From: Treponema sp. | Lineage (GTDB): Bacteria > Spirochaetota > Spirochaetia > Treponematales > Treponemataceae | Direction of reading: 5' to 3' | Length of the DNA stretch: 64,000 nucleotides | Assembly (NCBI GenBank): GCA_016296575.1 | Contig: JAEDJA010000009.1 | Span: 21,586-85,585, forward strand | Part shown: positions 8,355-17,169 of the stretch, in pieces | Layout of the letters: every line of letters starts with the position of its first letter | Numbering within the stretch: position 1 is the stretch's first letter | Position numbers and translations under genes: made by a program | The notes under the pieces: generated by a model | What the model saw: the letters and a program-made list of their open reading frames with translations, nothing else | What the model was told of the DNA's origin: nothing | Database searches by the model: none

Positions 8355-9862
8355 TATTTTTTACTCCTAGGGCGGGCAAATACTTCTTTGGAAAGATTTC
8401 CCGTTACGCTCTTGTCATATTTAGACCAGGATGCCACGGCAAAGTAGTAGATTGTGCCGTTGTTCAGTCCTGTCAGTGTGAAGCTGGTGGTGTTTCCTAC
8501 ATTTACAGGTGAATTTCCTTCAAGTGCTACCCGTCCAAGATACTCTCCGCTTCTATTTCCATAATACAGATAATAACCTCCGGTGGTTTCATCAACAGAT
8601 GCATTCCATGAAATTGTAACGCATTTGTCACCGGCCACCGCATTGATTGAAAATGGTGGAAGGGGTTCAGGCAGTTCTGTGTAATCCAGAGTAATCTGAG
8701 TAAGGTTTGGAGTGGTACTTCCGTTTCCGTCCGGGAAAAGATTTCCTGCTATCTGAAAATAAAGTCCTGTAATGCCGGAAAGCTCCTCTCCACTTTCAAT
8801 TATTTTCCATTCAGGATAACTGTCTGTCCAATTGTAAAAATTTTCCCCTGAACGTACGTAAAGTTCAATGGCTGTTTCTCCAGGTACACTCATTTCGGCA
8901 GTTACCGAGTTTAAGGTGCAGCCTTTAGAAATACGGATTGGTTTTGTTTCAAAATGACCGCCTGTTGGAATATATTTCATGTGATCCAGAGAGCCTGCCA
9001 TTTCTGCAGACTGATATTTTTCTGCAGCGTAAGGACGTCTCATGATTCTGAAATCATCGATTTTACCGGTGTAATCTGGAACCAGGTCAAATTCTGCGGC
9101 AACACCAAGAATAGGATGAGAAATATTTCCGTCTTCGTGTCCTGTTGATGTAATATATTTAATGTCTTCTACAAGTCCGTTTACCAGATATTCCAGAATG
9201 CCCGTTTCAGAATCAAAACTGATTACATGGCAGCTCCAGGTTTTTGGAATTATTGTACTTGTGCCTTTTAGTTTAAGATCGGAAGTTCCTTCATAAAAAA
9301 GATCAAAGATATTTGAAAGCGACCATTCCAGTTTTCCGCTGTTGAAGGTTGCTCCAATCTGCTGAAAAAGAATTCGGTTGTCTACGTTTCGTGAAGAATG
9401 CCACTGGAAGATTGTTTCGCCGTTTTCTACTAGAGAAGGATTAAGCCAGAATTCAATGGAAAAAGATCCTGTAAGTCCTTCTGATCCAAACAAGGTGTAA
9501 TCATTTCCCCTTAAAGTTATGCCGCCCTGGTTCCGTGAAAGTCCGCAGGTTTTTCCAAGAGCAGTATCGGCTACGGAAGAAAGGCTGTTTTGCACCACGG
9601 AATAATTTCCAAAATCAACAGGATTGTATGGATTTTCAAAATTTACTATAAGATCTGTCCAGGCGTCACCTTTAAAACCACTTGGTGCTACTTCAAGACT
9701 TTCATATCCATAACGTCCCTTTGCTGTTGTAAGATTGTCTGTAACATTCAGGTTACCCCATCCTTTTTCACCGCCAATAACATATTCTTTGGCAAAAAGT
9801 GATGTGACTGCAACAAAAGCAAGAACTACAAATCCTGTAAATTTTCTGATATAATTTTTCAT
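8354..9862 (-). CDS. exported LamG/concanavalin-like and fibronectin type III protein
   Basis: A 502-residue protein with an N-terminal signal (MKNYIRKFTGFVVLAFVAVTSLFA). Residues ~100-290 resemble a LamG/concanavalin-A-like domain (SFSIEFWLNP, ending in GKIDDFRIMRRPYAAEKY). Residues ~405-495 are a fibronectin type III domain (VTISWNASVDETTGGYYLYYG, TSFTLTGLNNGTIYYFAV). A periplasmic or surface binding role is likely; the ligand is unknown. I chose the ATG at 9862, which leaves only 4 bases to the divergent uvrC start, so each promoter must lie in the other's reading frame. It heads a run with the TPR protein and the methyltransferase. Confidence 0.75.
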   Translation of the reverse strand: MKNYIRKFTGFVVLAFVAVTSLFAKEYVIGGEKGWGNLNVTDNLTTAKGRYGYESLEVAPSGFKGDAWTDLIVNFENPYNPVDFGNYSVVQNSLSSVADTALGKTCGLSRNQGGITLRGNDYTLFGSEGLTGSFSIEFWLNPSLVENGETIFQWHSSRNVDNRILFQQIGATFNSGKLEWSLSNIFDLFYEGTSDLKLKGTSTIIPKTWSCHVISFDSETGILEYLVNGLVEDIKYITSTGHEDGNISHPILGVAAEFDLVPDYTGKIDDFRIMRRPYAAEKYQSAEMAGSLDHMKYIPTGGHFETKPIRISKGCTLNSVTAEMSVPGETAIELYVRSGENFYNWTDSYPEWKIIESGEELSGITGLYFQIAGNLFPDGNGSTTPNLTQITLDYTELPEPLPPFSINAVAGDKCVTISWNASVDETTGGYYLYYGNRSGEYLGRVALEGNSPVNVGNTTSFTLTGLNNGTIYYFAVASWSKYDKSVTGNLSKEVFARPRSKK

Positions 9863-9866
9863 ACAA

Positions 9867-11822
9867 ATGACAGCCAAAACCGTACTCGAGACATTGCACG
9901 AAACAGCTCTGAAAGCTCCTTTATCAAGCGGAGTTTACCTCTGGAGAAATCCCGAGGAAACCGTTATTTATGTTGGCAAGGCTAAAAATCTTAAGAACCG
10001 GCTGTCATCCTACTTTTCTGGAAAGAAAGATATTAAAACCCGGCTTTTAATCTCCCATGCCTCATCAATTGAGTACATTACCACCGCAAATGAATACGAA
10101 GCACTGCTTCTGGAAAATAATCTGATCAAAAAATACAATCCGCGCTACAACATCTGTCTTAAAGATGGGAAGAGTTATCCTGTACTGCGAATTACCAATG
10201 AAGACTTTCCGCGGATTTTCAAGACACGCTCCGTTCTTCAGGACGGTTCACAGTATTTTGGACCATTTCCCGATGCCTACGCTTTGGACACTTTTATTGA
10301 TGCAATTTTCCGTCTGTATCCCTTGCGCCGATGCAGGACCTTCAAAACCCGTTCATCACCCTGCCTTTACTATCACATGGGACAGTGCAAGGCTCCGTGC
10401 TGCTCTAAAATTTCAAAAGAGTCCTACAATGAATATGTCGGCGAAATTTCCAGTCTCCTTGAGGAAAATGATTCACAGAAGGTTAACTCAAGTGAAAAGG
10501 GTGACAGTGCAATCCAAAAGCTGACAGATGAAATGAAAGCCGCCGCAAAGGAACTGAACTTTGAAAAGGCAGCCCGCCTCCGTGATGGAATTAAGGCACT
10601 TATGGTAATGAAAAATCAGAATATTGTTGAAACCTTTGATTCCACTGACTGCGATTATATTGCTCATTACAGGGAAGGTGAACTAGTAAGCTTTACAGTC
10701 CTTAAAATTCGTCACGGAAAACTACTTGGGCGAAACAATTTCCGTGAAGAAAGTCTTAATGAAGATGATGAACTTCTTTCCGAATTCATGAACGTGTACT
10801 ATGGCGAAGGAAATGCGCTTCCACCAATAATCTACGTACCTACCCAAAGCGGCATGGATATTGTAACCCGCTGGGTGCAGGAAGTTTTCCAGTGTGACAC
10901 ACAGATAATTCTTGTTACCGATGAAATGGAAAGTGCCGGCCGTCATAAAGCTGCTATGAATATGGCTTTTCAGAATGCCCGTGAGGATATTGTGCGCCGC
11001 CTTAGAGAAAGAGGTGATAATCCTGCTATGGAAGAACTAAAGAATCTTCTGGGACTGACCGCTCTTCCTGTGCGAATTGAAGGTTTTGATATTGCCCATA
11101 TCGGTGGAAAATTTCCGGTAGCATCCCTTATCAGCTTCTACAATGGAAATCCTGACAAAAAAAATTACAGATATTTCCGCTTGAAAACTACCGACGGACT
11201 TATTGATGACTTTGCTTCTATGAAAGAGGCTGTTTCCCGCCGTTACACAAGACTATTAAATGAACAGAGTGAACTGCCTGATCTTATTCTTATTGATGGT
11301 GGTATTGGTCAGGTGAATGCAGTTTATTCTGTCCTTCAGGCCCTTAGTCTTGATATTCCTGTAGCTGGTCTTGCAAAACGTGATGAAGAAATCTGGCTGC
11401 CACATGCTTCAAAACCGGTTTGTCTTCCAAAAAGAAGTGATGCACTCCGTCTTCTTCAACGGGTTCGTGATGAAACCCACCGTTTTGCCACAAGCCGTAA
11501 CCAGAAGCTTAGGACAAAAGAAAATGTTGATTCAATCTTCCTGGAGATTACGGGCATTGGTCCTAAAAAGGCAGTTGTTCTTCAGAAAAAATACACAACT
11601 CTTGAAAATCTTTGTAACGCAAGTGAAAGTGAAATTGCACAGACAATTCATGTAAGGGCAGACGGAGCCTCTTCAATATTGATGGAAGCCCGTGCTTTGC
11701 TTGAAAAACGGAATGCCAGAAAAGAAGAACAGAAAAAGAGCCTTCACGCAGCTGGAACAACAAAAGAAACAGCTGCTTATGCCGGATATATCAGCGATCT
11801 TGCCAGCAGTGCTTTGGATTAA
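9867..11822 (+). CDS. uvrC: excinuclease ABC subunit C
   Basis: The nuclease subunit of UvrABC nucleotide excision repair, making the two incisions around a DNA lesion. The 651-residue protein has the full order: GIY-YIG nuclease (GVYLWRNPEETVIYVGKAK, residues ~22-40), the cysteine cluster (CRTFKTRSSPCLYYHMGQCKAPC), the UVR motif (LNFEKAARLRDGI, ~230), the RNase H-like domain with LILIDGGIGQVNA (~475), and C-terminal helix-hairpin-helix (ITGIGPKKAVVL). TATAAT (9850-9855) is 11 bases before the ATG and no Shine-Dalgarno is visible, so the mRNA may have almost no leader. A family A repeat starts 14 bases after the stop. Confidence 0.95.
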   Translation: MTAKTVLETLHETALKAPLSSGVYLWRNPEETVIYVGKAKNLKNRLSSYFSGKKDIKTRLLISHASSIEYITTANEYEALLLENNLIKKYNPRYNICLKDGKSYPVLRITNEDFPRIFKTRSVLQDGSQYFGPFPDAYALDTFIDAIFRLYPLRRCRTFKTRSSPCLYYHMGQCKAPCCSKISKESYNEYVGEISSLLEENDSQKVNSSEKGDSAIQKLTDEMKAAAKELNFEKAARLRDGIKALMVMKNQNIVETFDSTDCDYIAHYREGELVSFTVLKIRHGKLLGRNNFREESLNEDDELLSEFMNVYYGEGNALPPIIYVPTQSGMDIVTRWVQEVFQCDTQIILVTDEMESAGRHKAAMNMAFQNAREDIVRRLRERGDNPAMEELKNLLGLTALPVRIEGFDIAHIGGKFPVASLISFYNGNPDKKNYRYFRLKTTDGLIDDFASMKEAVSRRYTRLLNEQSELPDLILIDGGIGQVNAVYSVLQALSLDIPVAGLAKRDEEIWLPHASKPVCLPKRSDALRLLQRVRDETHRFATSRNQKLRTKENVDSIFLEITGIGPKKAVVLQKKYTTLENLCNASESEIAQTIHVRADGASSILMEARALLEKRNARKEEQKKSLHAAGTTKETAAYAGYISDLASSALD

Positions 11823-11835
11823 TGAAAAAAAACTG

Positions 11836-11995
11836 TTTATAGGGTGCTGCTACAAATAATGTTCCGCATATACGGAGTCGGGGTTCGTGCCCAAAACCAT
11901 GCCCCGCACAAGCGAAGCGCGGAGGACTGTCGTGGTTTCGGGTACGGTTCCCGACGGAAGTATATGCGCGCTTAGTTGATTTTGCACCCTATAAA
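11836..11995. repeat. diverged inverted copy of the family A fold-back repeat
   Basis: A 160-base element with a perfect 12-bp terminal inverted repeat, TTTATAGGGTGC (11836-11847) and GCACCCTATAAA (11984-11995). CGCATATAC (11865-11873) pairs with GTATATGCG (11960-11968). Shared blocks with the 186-bp unit, in reverse orientation, include AGTCGGGGTTCGTG and ACGGTTCCC. The central ~80 bases differ in sequence but still form a stem (CCCAAAACCATG with CGTGGTTTCGGG). It lies between the convergent uvrC and DUF5312-like genes and may end transcription from both. Confidence 0.85.
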
Positions 11996-12018
11996 TAGGG
12001 GTGTTTCTATTGGGAAAT

Positions 12019-13578
12019 TTAGCTGTTACGCATGCAGGTTTGCATCAACTGGACAAAATAGTAAATCTTTTTATAGATTTCAACCTCGAAAACTTTAAGC
12101 GGCTTTTCTCCGAATTTTTCAAGCTCCTTCCAGTTCTGCACAATTACAGGTTTTTTGCTCTGGTGGTCATCAATAAGCTGCTTAATCATTTTACCGATGG
12201 TGATAAGATCTTTTGTACCATCAGTAATATATTCCTTTGCCAGTTCGTTGGAATCTGAAATGACACGATTTACAATGTTTTCAGCACCAGGGTCATGACT
12301 CATCTGTGGAAGAAGATTTTTAATTTTCATACCCATTGTGCCTTCTTCGGCAAGGGAACTGTCCAGATCCTCGATTTTTGAAATAAGTCCCAGCAGATTC
12401 TGAAAGGCCTGTGACATTGGCTGTGCAACAGAAGTGTCCCATTGTCCGCGAATAAGAACAATGTCGTAATATTCCTGCAGGTCTTTTTTTACAAACTGTG
12501 TAAGGAAGGCTGCAATATAGTTCAGACTTTCTGTGTATTCAAAAAGATCCAGTTCTTTTTTCTGGAAAATGGCATTGGAAGCTTCGGTGTAGTTTTTCAG
12601 AACTTGAACAGCTCCTTCACCAAAAATCTGGCTGGAAATGTTTGAAGCTTTGGAAGATCTCTGTTCGTCTTCCAGTTTGTTGATGGTACTGAAAACTTCG
12701 GATTCAAGCTTTTCCAGGTAAGTATCTACAATAGTTTCTGTGTGTTCAACAATTCGTACTCTGTACTTTGGATCCTTTGATGCAATCTGAACAATCATTT
12801 CCAGTGCGTTGGAAGCCTGAATACTCTTCATTTTGGAAAGCACTTTTCTCCATGTATTCTGGTTCAGTGATGTCATATTGCGTTCTTTAAACATGTTGAA
12901 CAGATTGTCCCAGTAAAGATCCCCTGGAATAGAGTAGAGGATAGTGGAAAAATCTTTAAGATCATCAAGAATGTAATCTGCAGTGATTTTTTCAAAGGCC
13001 GGTACTACATTGAAACTGTATTCCTGGATTTTTGAAGAAAATTTCTTGAGCATGAAGTAATAGTCAAACATACAGAAATCATAAAGGGCAGTGTAGGCTT
13101 TGAAGGTGCTTTCTATAAGGAAGGCCCGCTGGGAATCAAAGCCCTGACTGAATGCTTCAAAATCTTCTTCAATCTGGGAACGGATTTTTTCCAAAGGAAT
13201 TTTCTTGGACATTTCCTGAATTTTTTCTTCACTCAGGTGTTCCAGCAGTTCAGACTGTTTTTCCGAAAGACTATAGCTTATGATCTGATGTTTAATAAGA
13301 TTCTTGTTCTGGATATTTTTAAAAGCCATCTGGGTAGGTGCAATGATTTTGTAAATATCATAGAAAAGTTTTGCAAATGGCGGAAGAATCTCAGAGGAAG
13401 ATGCTTTGTAAAAATTGTGATAGCGGGTTTTGGAAAATACTTTTGCTATGGCTTTAATTCTTTTGCGGTTTTCTGCGTCAGGACCGCTACCACCAAAAAG
13501 GGTTCCAAACAGAGTTTGTAAAAAACTTTGTTTCTGAGGCTGAATTTTCTTTTCTTTTTCTGGTGTTCCAATATCCAT
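12019..13578 (-). CDS. DUF5312-like spirochaete protein
   Basis: A 519-residue, mostly helical, cytoplasmic protein with no signal peptide or recognised catalytic motif. It starts MDIGTPEKEKK, followed by QSFLQTLFGTLFGG and a long charged helical body. I recognise it as resembling the spirochaete-restricted DUF5312 family; function unknown. The reading frame opens at 13614, but TATAAT lies at 13586-13591 and TTGAAA 17 bases further upstream. Translation therefore most likely starts at the ATG at 13578, seven bases after the -10, without a ribosome-binding site. It is divergent from livH. Confidence 0.65.
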   Translation of the reverse strand: MDIGTPEKEKKIQPQKQSFLQTLFGTLFGGSGPDAENRKRIKAIAKVFSKTRYHNFYKASSSEILPPFAKLFYDIYKIIAPTQMAFKNIQNKNLIKHQIISYSLSEKQSELLEHLSEEKIQEMSKKIPLEKIRSQIEEDFEAFSQGFDSQRAFLIESTFKAYTALYDFCMFDYYFMLKKFSSKIQEYSFNVVPAFEKITADYILDDLKDFSTILYSIPGDLYWDNLFNMFKERNMTSLNQNTWRKVLSKMKSIQASNALEMIVQIASKDPKYRVRIVEHTETIVDTYLEKLESEVFSTINKLEDEQRSSKASNISSQIFGEGAVQVLKNYTEASNAIFQKKELDLFEYTESLNYIAAFLTQFVKKDLQEYYDIVLIRGQWDTSVAQPMSQAFQNLLGLISKIEDLDSSLAEEGTMGMKIKNLLPQMSHDPGAENIVNRVISDSNELAKEYITDGTKDLITIGKMIKQLIDDHQSKKPVIVQNWKELEKFGEKPLKVFEVEIYKKIYYFVQLMQTCMRNS

Positions 13579-13585
13579 AATCTCC

Positions 13586-13614
13586 ATTATATAGGTAAAT
13601 TGTTTTTTTTTCAA
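13586..13614 (-). promoter_or_regulatory. promoter of the DUF5312-like gene, probably leaderless
   Basis: Read on the minus strand: TTGAAA (13614-13609), a 17-base spacer, TATAAT (13591-13586), then 7 bases to the ATG at 13578. The expected transcript start falls on the start codon. Confidence 0.7.
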
Positions 13615-13638
13615 TTTTCCGATATACTTAGGTGCTAT

Positions 13639-13644
13639 TATAAT
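13639..13644 (+). promoter_or_regulatory. -10 box of the livHMGF operon
   Basis: TATAAT lies 46 bases before the livH ATG; no clear -35 is seen. AAAGGAG just before the ATG is the ribosome-binding site. Confidence 0.5.
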
Positions 13645-13690
13645 CTGTTAAATAAAAGTGAATATTATATACAAAAAGGAGACTGCTTAA

Positions 13691-14575
13691 ATGTTTTTAC
13701 AACAGCTGGTAAACGGCCTTTCATTGGGAAGCATCTATGCACTCATTGCTCTTGGCTATACCATGGTTTACGGAATCGTAAAACTCATCAACTTTGCCCA
13801 TGGCGATGTTATGATGGTAGGTGCCTATACAGGCTATTTTATTCTTCGGGCTATGAATCCTGGAATTCCGGGCCTTCTCATGGGTTTTGTTGGAGCCATG
13901 CTTTTCTGTGCTTTGCTTTCCCTTGTAATTGAACGATTTGCTTATCGTCCTCTTAGAACAGCCCCTCGTCTGAACTCACTTATTACTGCTATTGCCGTAG
14001 AACTGATTCTTCAGAATGTAATGCGTGTTCTTCCTTTTGTAGGACCAAACCCACGTCAGTATCCTACAATGAACAGTGTAAACTTTCAGCTTGGACCTGT
14101 GAGCATTTCGAACCTGCAGTGCATTGTTATTGTATCTTCAGTTGTGCTTATGGTGCTTTTGAATATTCTTGTAAACTATACAAAAACTGGAAAAGCAATG
14201 CAGGCTGTAAGCTTTGATCTTCAGGCTTCAAGTCTTATGGGAATCAACGTAAATAGAACAATTGCCATCACCTTTGTAATCGGTTCAATTCTTGCTGGTG
14301 CTGGTGGTGTTCTTTATGCCACCGCTTATCCTCAGGTTGATCCAATGATGGGATATATGCCTGGTCTTAAAGCCTTTGTTGCCGCAGTTCTTGGTGGAAT
14401 CGGATCAATTCCAGGAGCCATGCTGGGTGGTGTTCTTCTTGGTGTTGCAGAAACCCTTACAAAAGGATTTATCTCTTCTCAATATGCGGATGCCATTTCC
14501 TTCTCTATTCTAATTATCGTTCTTCTGGTAAAACCAACTGGAATCTTCGGTAAGAAACGGGTTGTAAAAGTTTAA
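13691..14575 (+). CDS. livH: branched-chain amino-acid ABC transporter permease LivH
   Basis: One of the two membrane subunits of a high-affinity branched-chain amino-acid importer. The 294-residue protein has about eight hydrophobic segments and the LivH hallmarks: LVNGLSLGSIYALIALGYTMVYGIVKLINFAHGD at the N-terminus and GLKAFVAAVLGGIGSIPGAMLGG near the C-terminus, the conserved loop that contacts the ATPase. It is first of four genes in the order livH-livM-livG-livF. The binding protein is absent from this operon; the candidate is the gene at 442. Confidence 0.94.
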   Translation: MFLQQLVNGLSLGSIYALIALGYTMVYGIVKLINFAHGDVMMVGAYTGYFILRAMNPGIPGLLMGFVGAMLFCALLSLVIERFAYRPLRTAPRLNSLITAIAVELILQNVMRVLPFVGPNPRQYPTMNSVNFQLGPVSISNLQCIVIVSSVVLMVLLNILVNYTKTGKAMQAVSFDLQASSLMGINVNRTIAITFVIGSILAGAGGVLYATAYPQVDPMMGYMPGLKAFVAAVLGGIGSIPGAMLGGVLLGVAETLTKGFISSQYADAISFSILIIVLLVKPTGIFGKKRVVKV

Positions 14576-14615
14576 TTGTAAAGCTTTTGGCCAAACTAAA
14601 ACTCAGGAGTTTATT

Positions 14616-15644
14616 TTGTTAAAACAGACACGAAATATGATTATTCCGGGCGTAGTTGCAGTTCTTGCTGTTGCCCTTCCAACAATTCTCATTCAGGCAG
14701 GACTTATTGGTGCTTACACAGCCCAGATCCTTACTTTGTCTGGTGTTTACGCCATTATGGCACTTTCGGTAAACATCATCTGTGGTATTACAGGACAGCT
14801 TTCTTTAGGACAGGCTGGATTTATGGCTATTGGTGCATATGCTACAATCATTCTTTCTTCCGATCTGCATATTCCTCTTCCTGTAAGCATTCTTCTTGCT
14901 GGAATTATTACAGCTTTCTTCGGTTTCCTTATTGGATTTCCTACATTGAAACTGGAAGGTGATTATCTTGCCATTGTAACATTAGGTTTTGGTGAAATTA
15001 TCAGGGTTGTTTTGATTAACCTGAAGAAATGGACTGGGGGACCAAACGGAAAGCAGTTTACCACAATTCTTACATTGAATCCTACAATAGCCTATCTTGT
15101 GATTATCGGGGTTCTTACAGCTCTTATAATTCTTGTTCAGAATTTTGTTCGTTCTACTTACGGTCGTGCCATTCTTGCCGTTCGTGAAGATGAAATTGCC
15201 GCCAACAGTTCAGGAATCTCTGTTTTCAAATACAAGATGATTGGTTTTGTTATTGCATCGTTTGTTGCCGGTATTGGTGGTGCTCTTTATGCTCCTTTCA
15301 TTGGCTTTGTAAAACCAGATCAGGCTTCATTTACCAAAAGTATCGATTTCCTTATTTTCGTAGTTCTTGGTGGAATGGGCTCAACTTCCGGAAGTGTTCT
15401 TGCAGCCTTTGTTCTTACTTACCTGCAGGAAATCCTCCGATTCCTTAAAGATTACCGTCTGCTTTTTTATCCGGTAATTCTGATTATTGTAATGCTGTTC
15501 CGACCACAGGGACTTATGGGAAAGAAAGAATTCTCCTTTGTAACTGCTTTTGACTGGCTTAAAAATGATTCTGTTGCCTGGTTCAAGAAGCTTCCATCAA
15601 AATTTAAAAAAGGAAACAAAGAGACTGCTAAGGAGGCTGAATAA
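14616..15644 (+). CDS. livM: branched-chain amino-acid ABC transporter permease LivM
   Basis: The second membrane subunit of the importer. The 342-residue protein has about nine hydrophobic segments, the family block GITGQLSLGQAGFMAIGAYA, the central FPTLKLEGDYLAIVTLGFGEIIRV, and the ATPase-contact loop FVVLGGMGSTSGSVLAA. The start codon is TTG at 14616, supported by AGGAG six bases upstream; no better ATG is available. The stop overlaps the livG start by one base (TAATG), indicating coupled translation. The C-terminal ~30 residues are lysine-rich and cytoplasmic. Confidence 0.93.
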   Translation: MLKQTRNMIIPGVVAVLAVALPTILIQAGLIGAYTAQILTLSGVYAIMALSVNIICGITGQLSLGQAGFMAIGAYATIILSSDLHIPLPVSILLAGIITAFFGFLIGFPTLKLEGDYLAIVTLGFGEIIRVVLINLKKWTGGPNGKQFTTILTLNPTIAYLVIIGVLTALIILVQNFVRSTYGRAILAVREDEIAANSSGISVFKYKMIGFVIASFVAGIGGALYAPFIGFVKPDQASFTKSIDFLIFVVLGGMGSTSGSVLAAFVLTYLQEILRFLKDYRLLFYPVILIIVMLFRPQGLMGKKEFSFVTAFDWLKNDSVAWFKKLPSKFKKGNKETAKEAE

Positions 15645-16429
15645 TGAGCGATAATACAGTATTGAAAGCATCCGATATTTCCATTATTTTCGGTGGACTT
15701 TGTGCCGTAAGCGGTTTTTCCTGCGAATTGAAACATGGTGAACTGGTAGGACTTATTGGACCAAACGGAGCTGGTAAAACTACAATCTTCAACATGCTTT
15801 CAGGAATTTATACTCCTACAAGCGGACAGATTACCTTTACCGATCGAAAAGATCGAATCCACATTACAAATAAAATGCGCCCTGCTCAGTTGAATAAATT
15901 GGGTATTGCCCGTACTTTCCAGAATATCCGTCTTTTTGGAAATCTTACTGTTGCCGATAACGTACGAATTGCCCTTCATAACCAGCGAATCTGCAATCCT
16001 TTAGACGTTCTTTTCCGAACTCCACGATTCCGACGCAACGAAAAAATCATGGATAAGAAAGTAGATGAACTTCTTTCCGTTTTGAATATTCAGAACAAAA
16101 AAGAAGAACTGGCTAAAAATCTTCCTTACGGTGAACAGCGAAAACTGGAAATTGCCCGAGCTTTGGCTTCAAATCCAAGAATCCTTCTTCTGGATGAACC
16201 TGCCGCCGGTATGAATCCTCAGGAAACTGAAGAACTCCGCCAGATGATTGAGCGCATTCGAAAAGAATTTAATCTTACAGTGCTTCTTATTGAACACGAT
16301 ATGAAATTTGTTATGGGAATCTGTGAACGAATTATGGTTCTGGATTATGGTCACATTATTGCCGAGGGCGGTCCTGAAGAAATCAAGAACAATCCTCAGG
16401 TAATCAAAGCTTATCTTGGTAACTCATAG
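15644..16429 (+). CDS. livG: branched-chain amino-acid ABC transporter ATPase LivG
   Basis: A cytoplasmic ATPase subunit. The 261-residue protein has Walker A GPNGAGKTT (~38-46), a diverged signature LPYGEQRKLEIARAL, Walker B ILLLDEPAAGMNP, and the switch histidine in LLIEHDMKFVMGIC. LivG is recognised by the long insert between Walker A and the signature and by DEPAAGMNP. AAGGAGG precedes the start, which overlaps the livM stop by one base. It would pair with LivF as an asymmetric ATPase dimer. Confidence 0.94.
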   Translation: MSDNTVLKASDISIIFGGLCAVSGFSCELKHGELVGLIGPNGAGKTTIFNMLSGIYTPTSGQITFTDRKDRIHITNKMRPAQLNKLGIARTFQNIRLFGNLTVADNVRIALHNQRICNPLDVLFRTPRFRRNEKIMDKKVDELLSVLNIQNKKEELAKNLPYGEQRKLEIARALASNPRILLLDEPAAGMNPQETEELRQMIERIRKEFNLTVLLIEHDMKFVMGICERIMVLDYGHIIAEGGPEEIKNNPQVIKAYLGNS

Positions 16430-16440
16430 GAGATTTCATC

Positions 16441-17145
16441 ATGTTAAAAGTAGAAAATCTTTGTGTAAACTACGGGGCCATTGTTGCCCTTAAAGGCATC
16501 AATTTCAATGTAGAAAAGGGTGAAATCATCACTTTGATCGGCTCAAACGGAGCTGGTAAAACTACTACTCTTCATGCTCTTTCAAATATCATAAAAAAAC
16601 AGAGCGGATCAGTTACTTTCAATGGTGAAGACATTACTTCCATGAGTGCTGATAAAATTGTTACCCGCCATCTGATTCAGGTTCCGGAAGGACGACGCAT
16701 CTTTTTGAATCTTTCTGTTAAAGAAAACCTGGAATTGGGTGCATATCTTCGAAAAGATAAAGCCGGTATCAAACAGGATCAGGAAAGAGTTTTTGAATAT
16801 TTTCCTCGTATTAAAGAACGTCTGCGTCAGAATGCAGGAACTCTTTCTGGTGGAGAGCTTCAGATGCTTGCAATGGGACGTGCTCTTATGGCAAAACCTG
16901 AGCTTCTTCTTTTGGATGAACCTTCCATGGGTCTTGCACCTATTTTTGTTGATGAAATTTTCAATATTATTCAGCGCATCAATAAAGATGGAACAACAAT
17001 TCTTCTGGTTGAACAGAATGCTATGAAAGCTCTGTCCATTGCTGATCGTGCTTACGTTCTGGAAACTGGTGCTATTACAAAAAGTGGCAATGCTGCTGAT
17101 CTTATTTCTGATCCGGCCGTAAAAGCTGCTTACCTTGGTGGTTGA
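16441..17145 (+). CDS. livF: branched-chain amino-acid ABC transporter ATPase LivF
   Basis: The second ATPase subunit. The 234-residue protein has Walker A GSNGAGKTT, the LivF-specific VPEGRRIFLNLSVKENLELGAYLRKD, signature LSGGELQMLAMGRAL, Walker B LLLLDEPSMGLAP and the switch region LLVEQNAMKALSIADRAYVLETG. It lies 11 bases after livG with AGGAG upstream. radA follows 24 bases later on the same strand and may be co-transcribed; no terminator is visible between them. Confidence 0.95.
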   Translation: MLKVENLCVNYGAIVALKGINFNVEKGEIITLIGSNGAGKTTTLHALSNIIKKQSGSVTFNGEDITSMSADKIVTRHLIQVPEGRRIFLNLSVKENLELGAYLRKDKAGIKQDQERVFEYFPRIKERLRQNAGTLSGGELQMLAMGRALMAKPELLLLDEPSMGLAPIFVDEIFNIIQRINKDGTTILLVEQNAMKALSIADRAYVLETGAITKSGNAADLISDPAVKAAYLGG

Positions 17146-17169
17146 TCAAGCTGATTTTAGGAGGGGGAT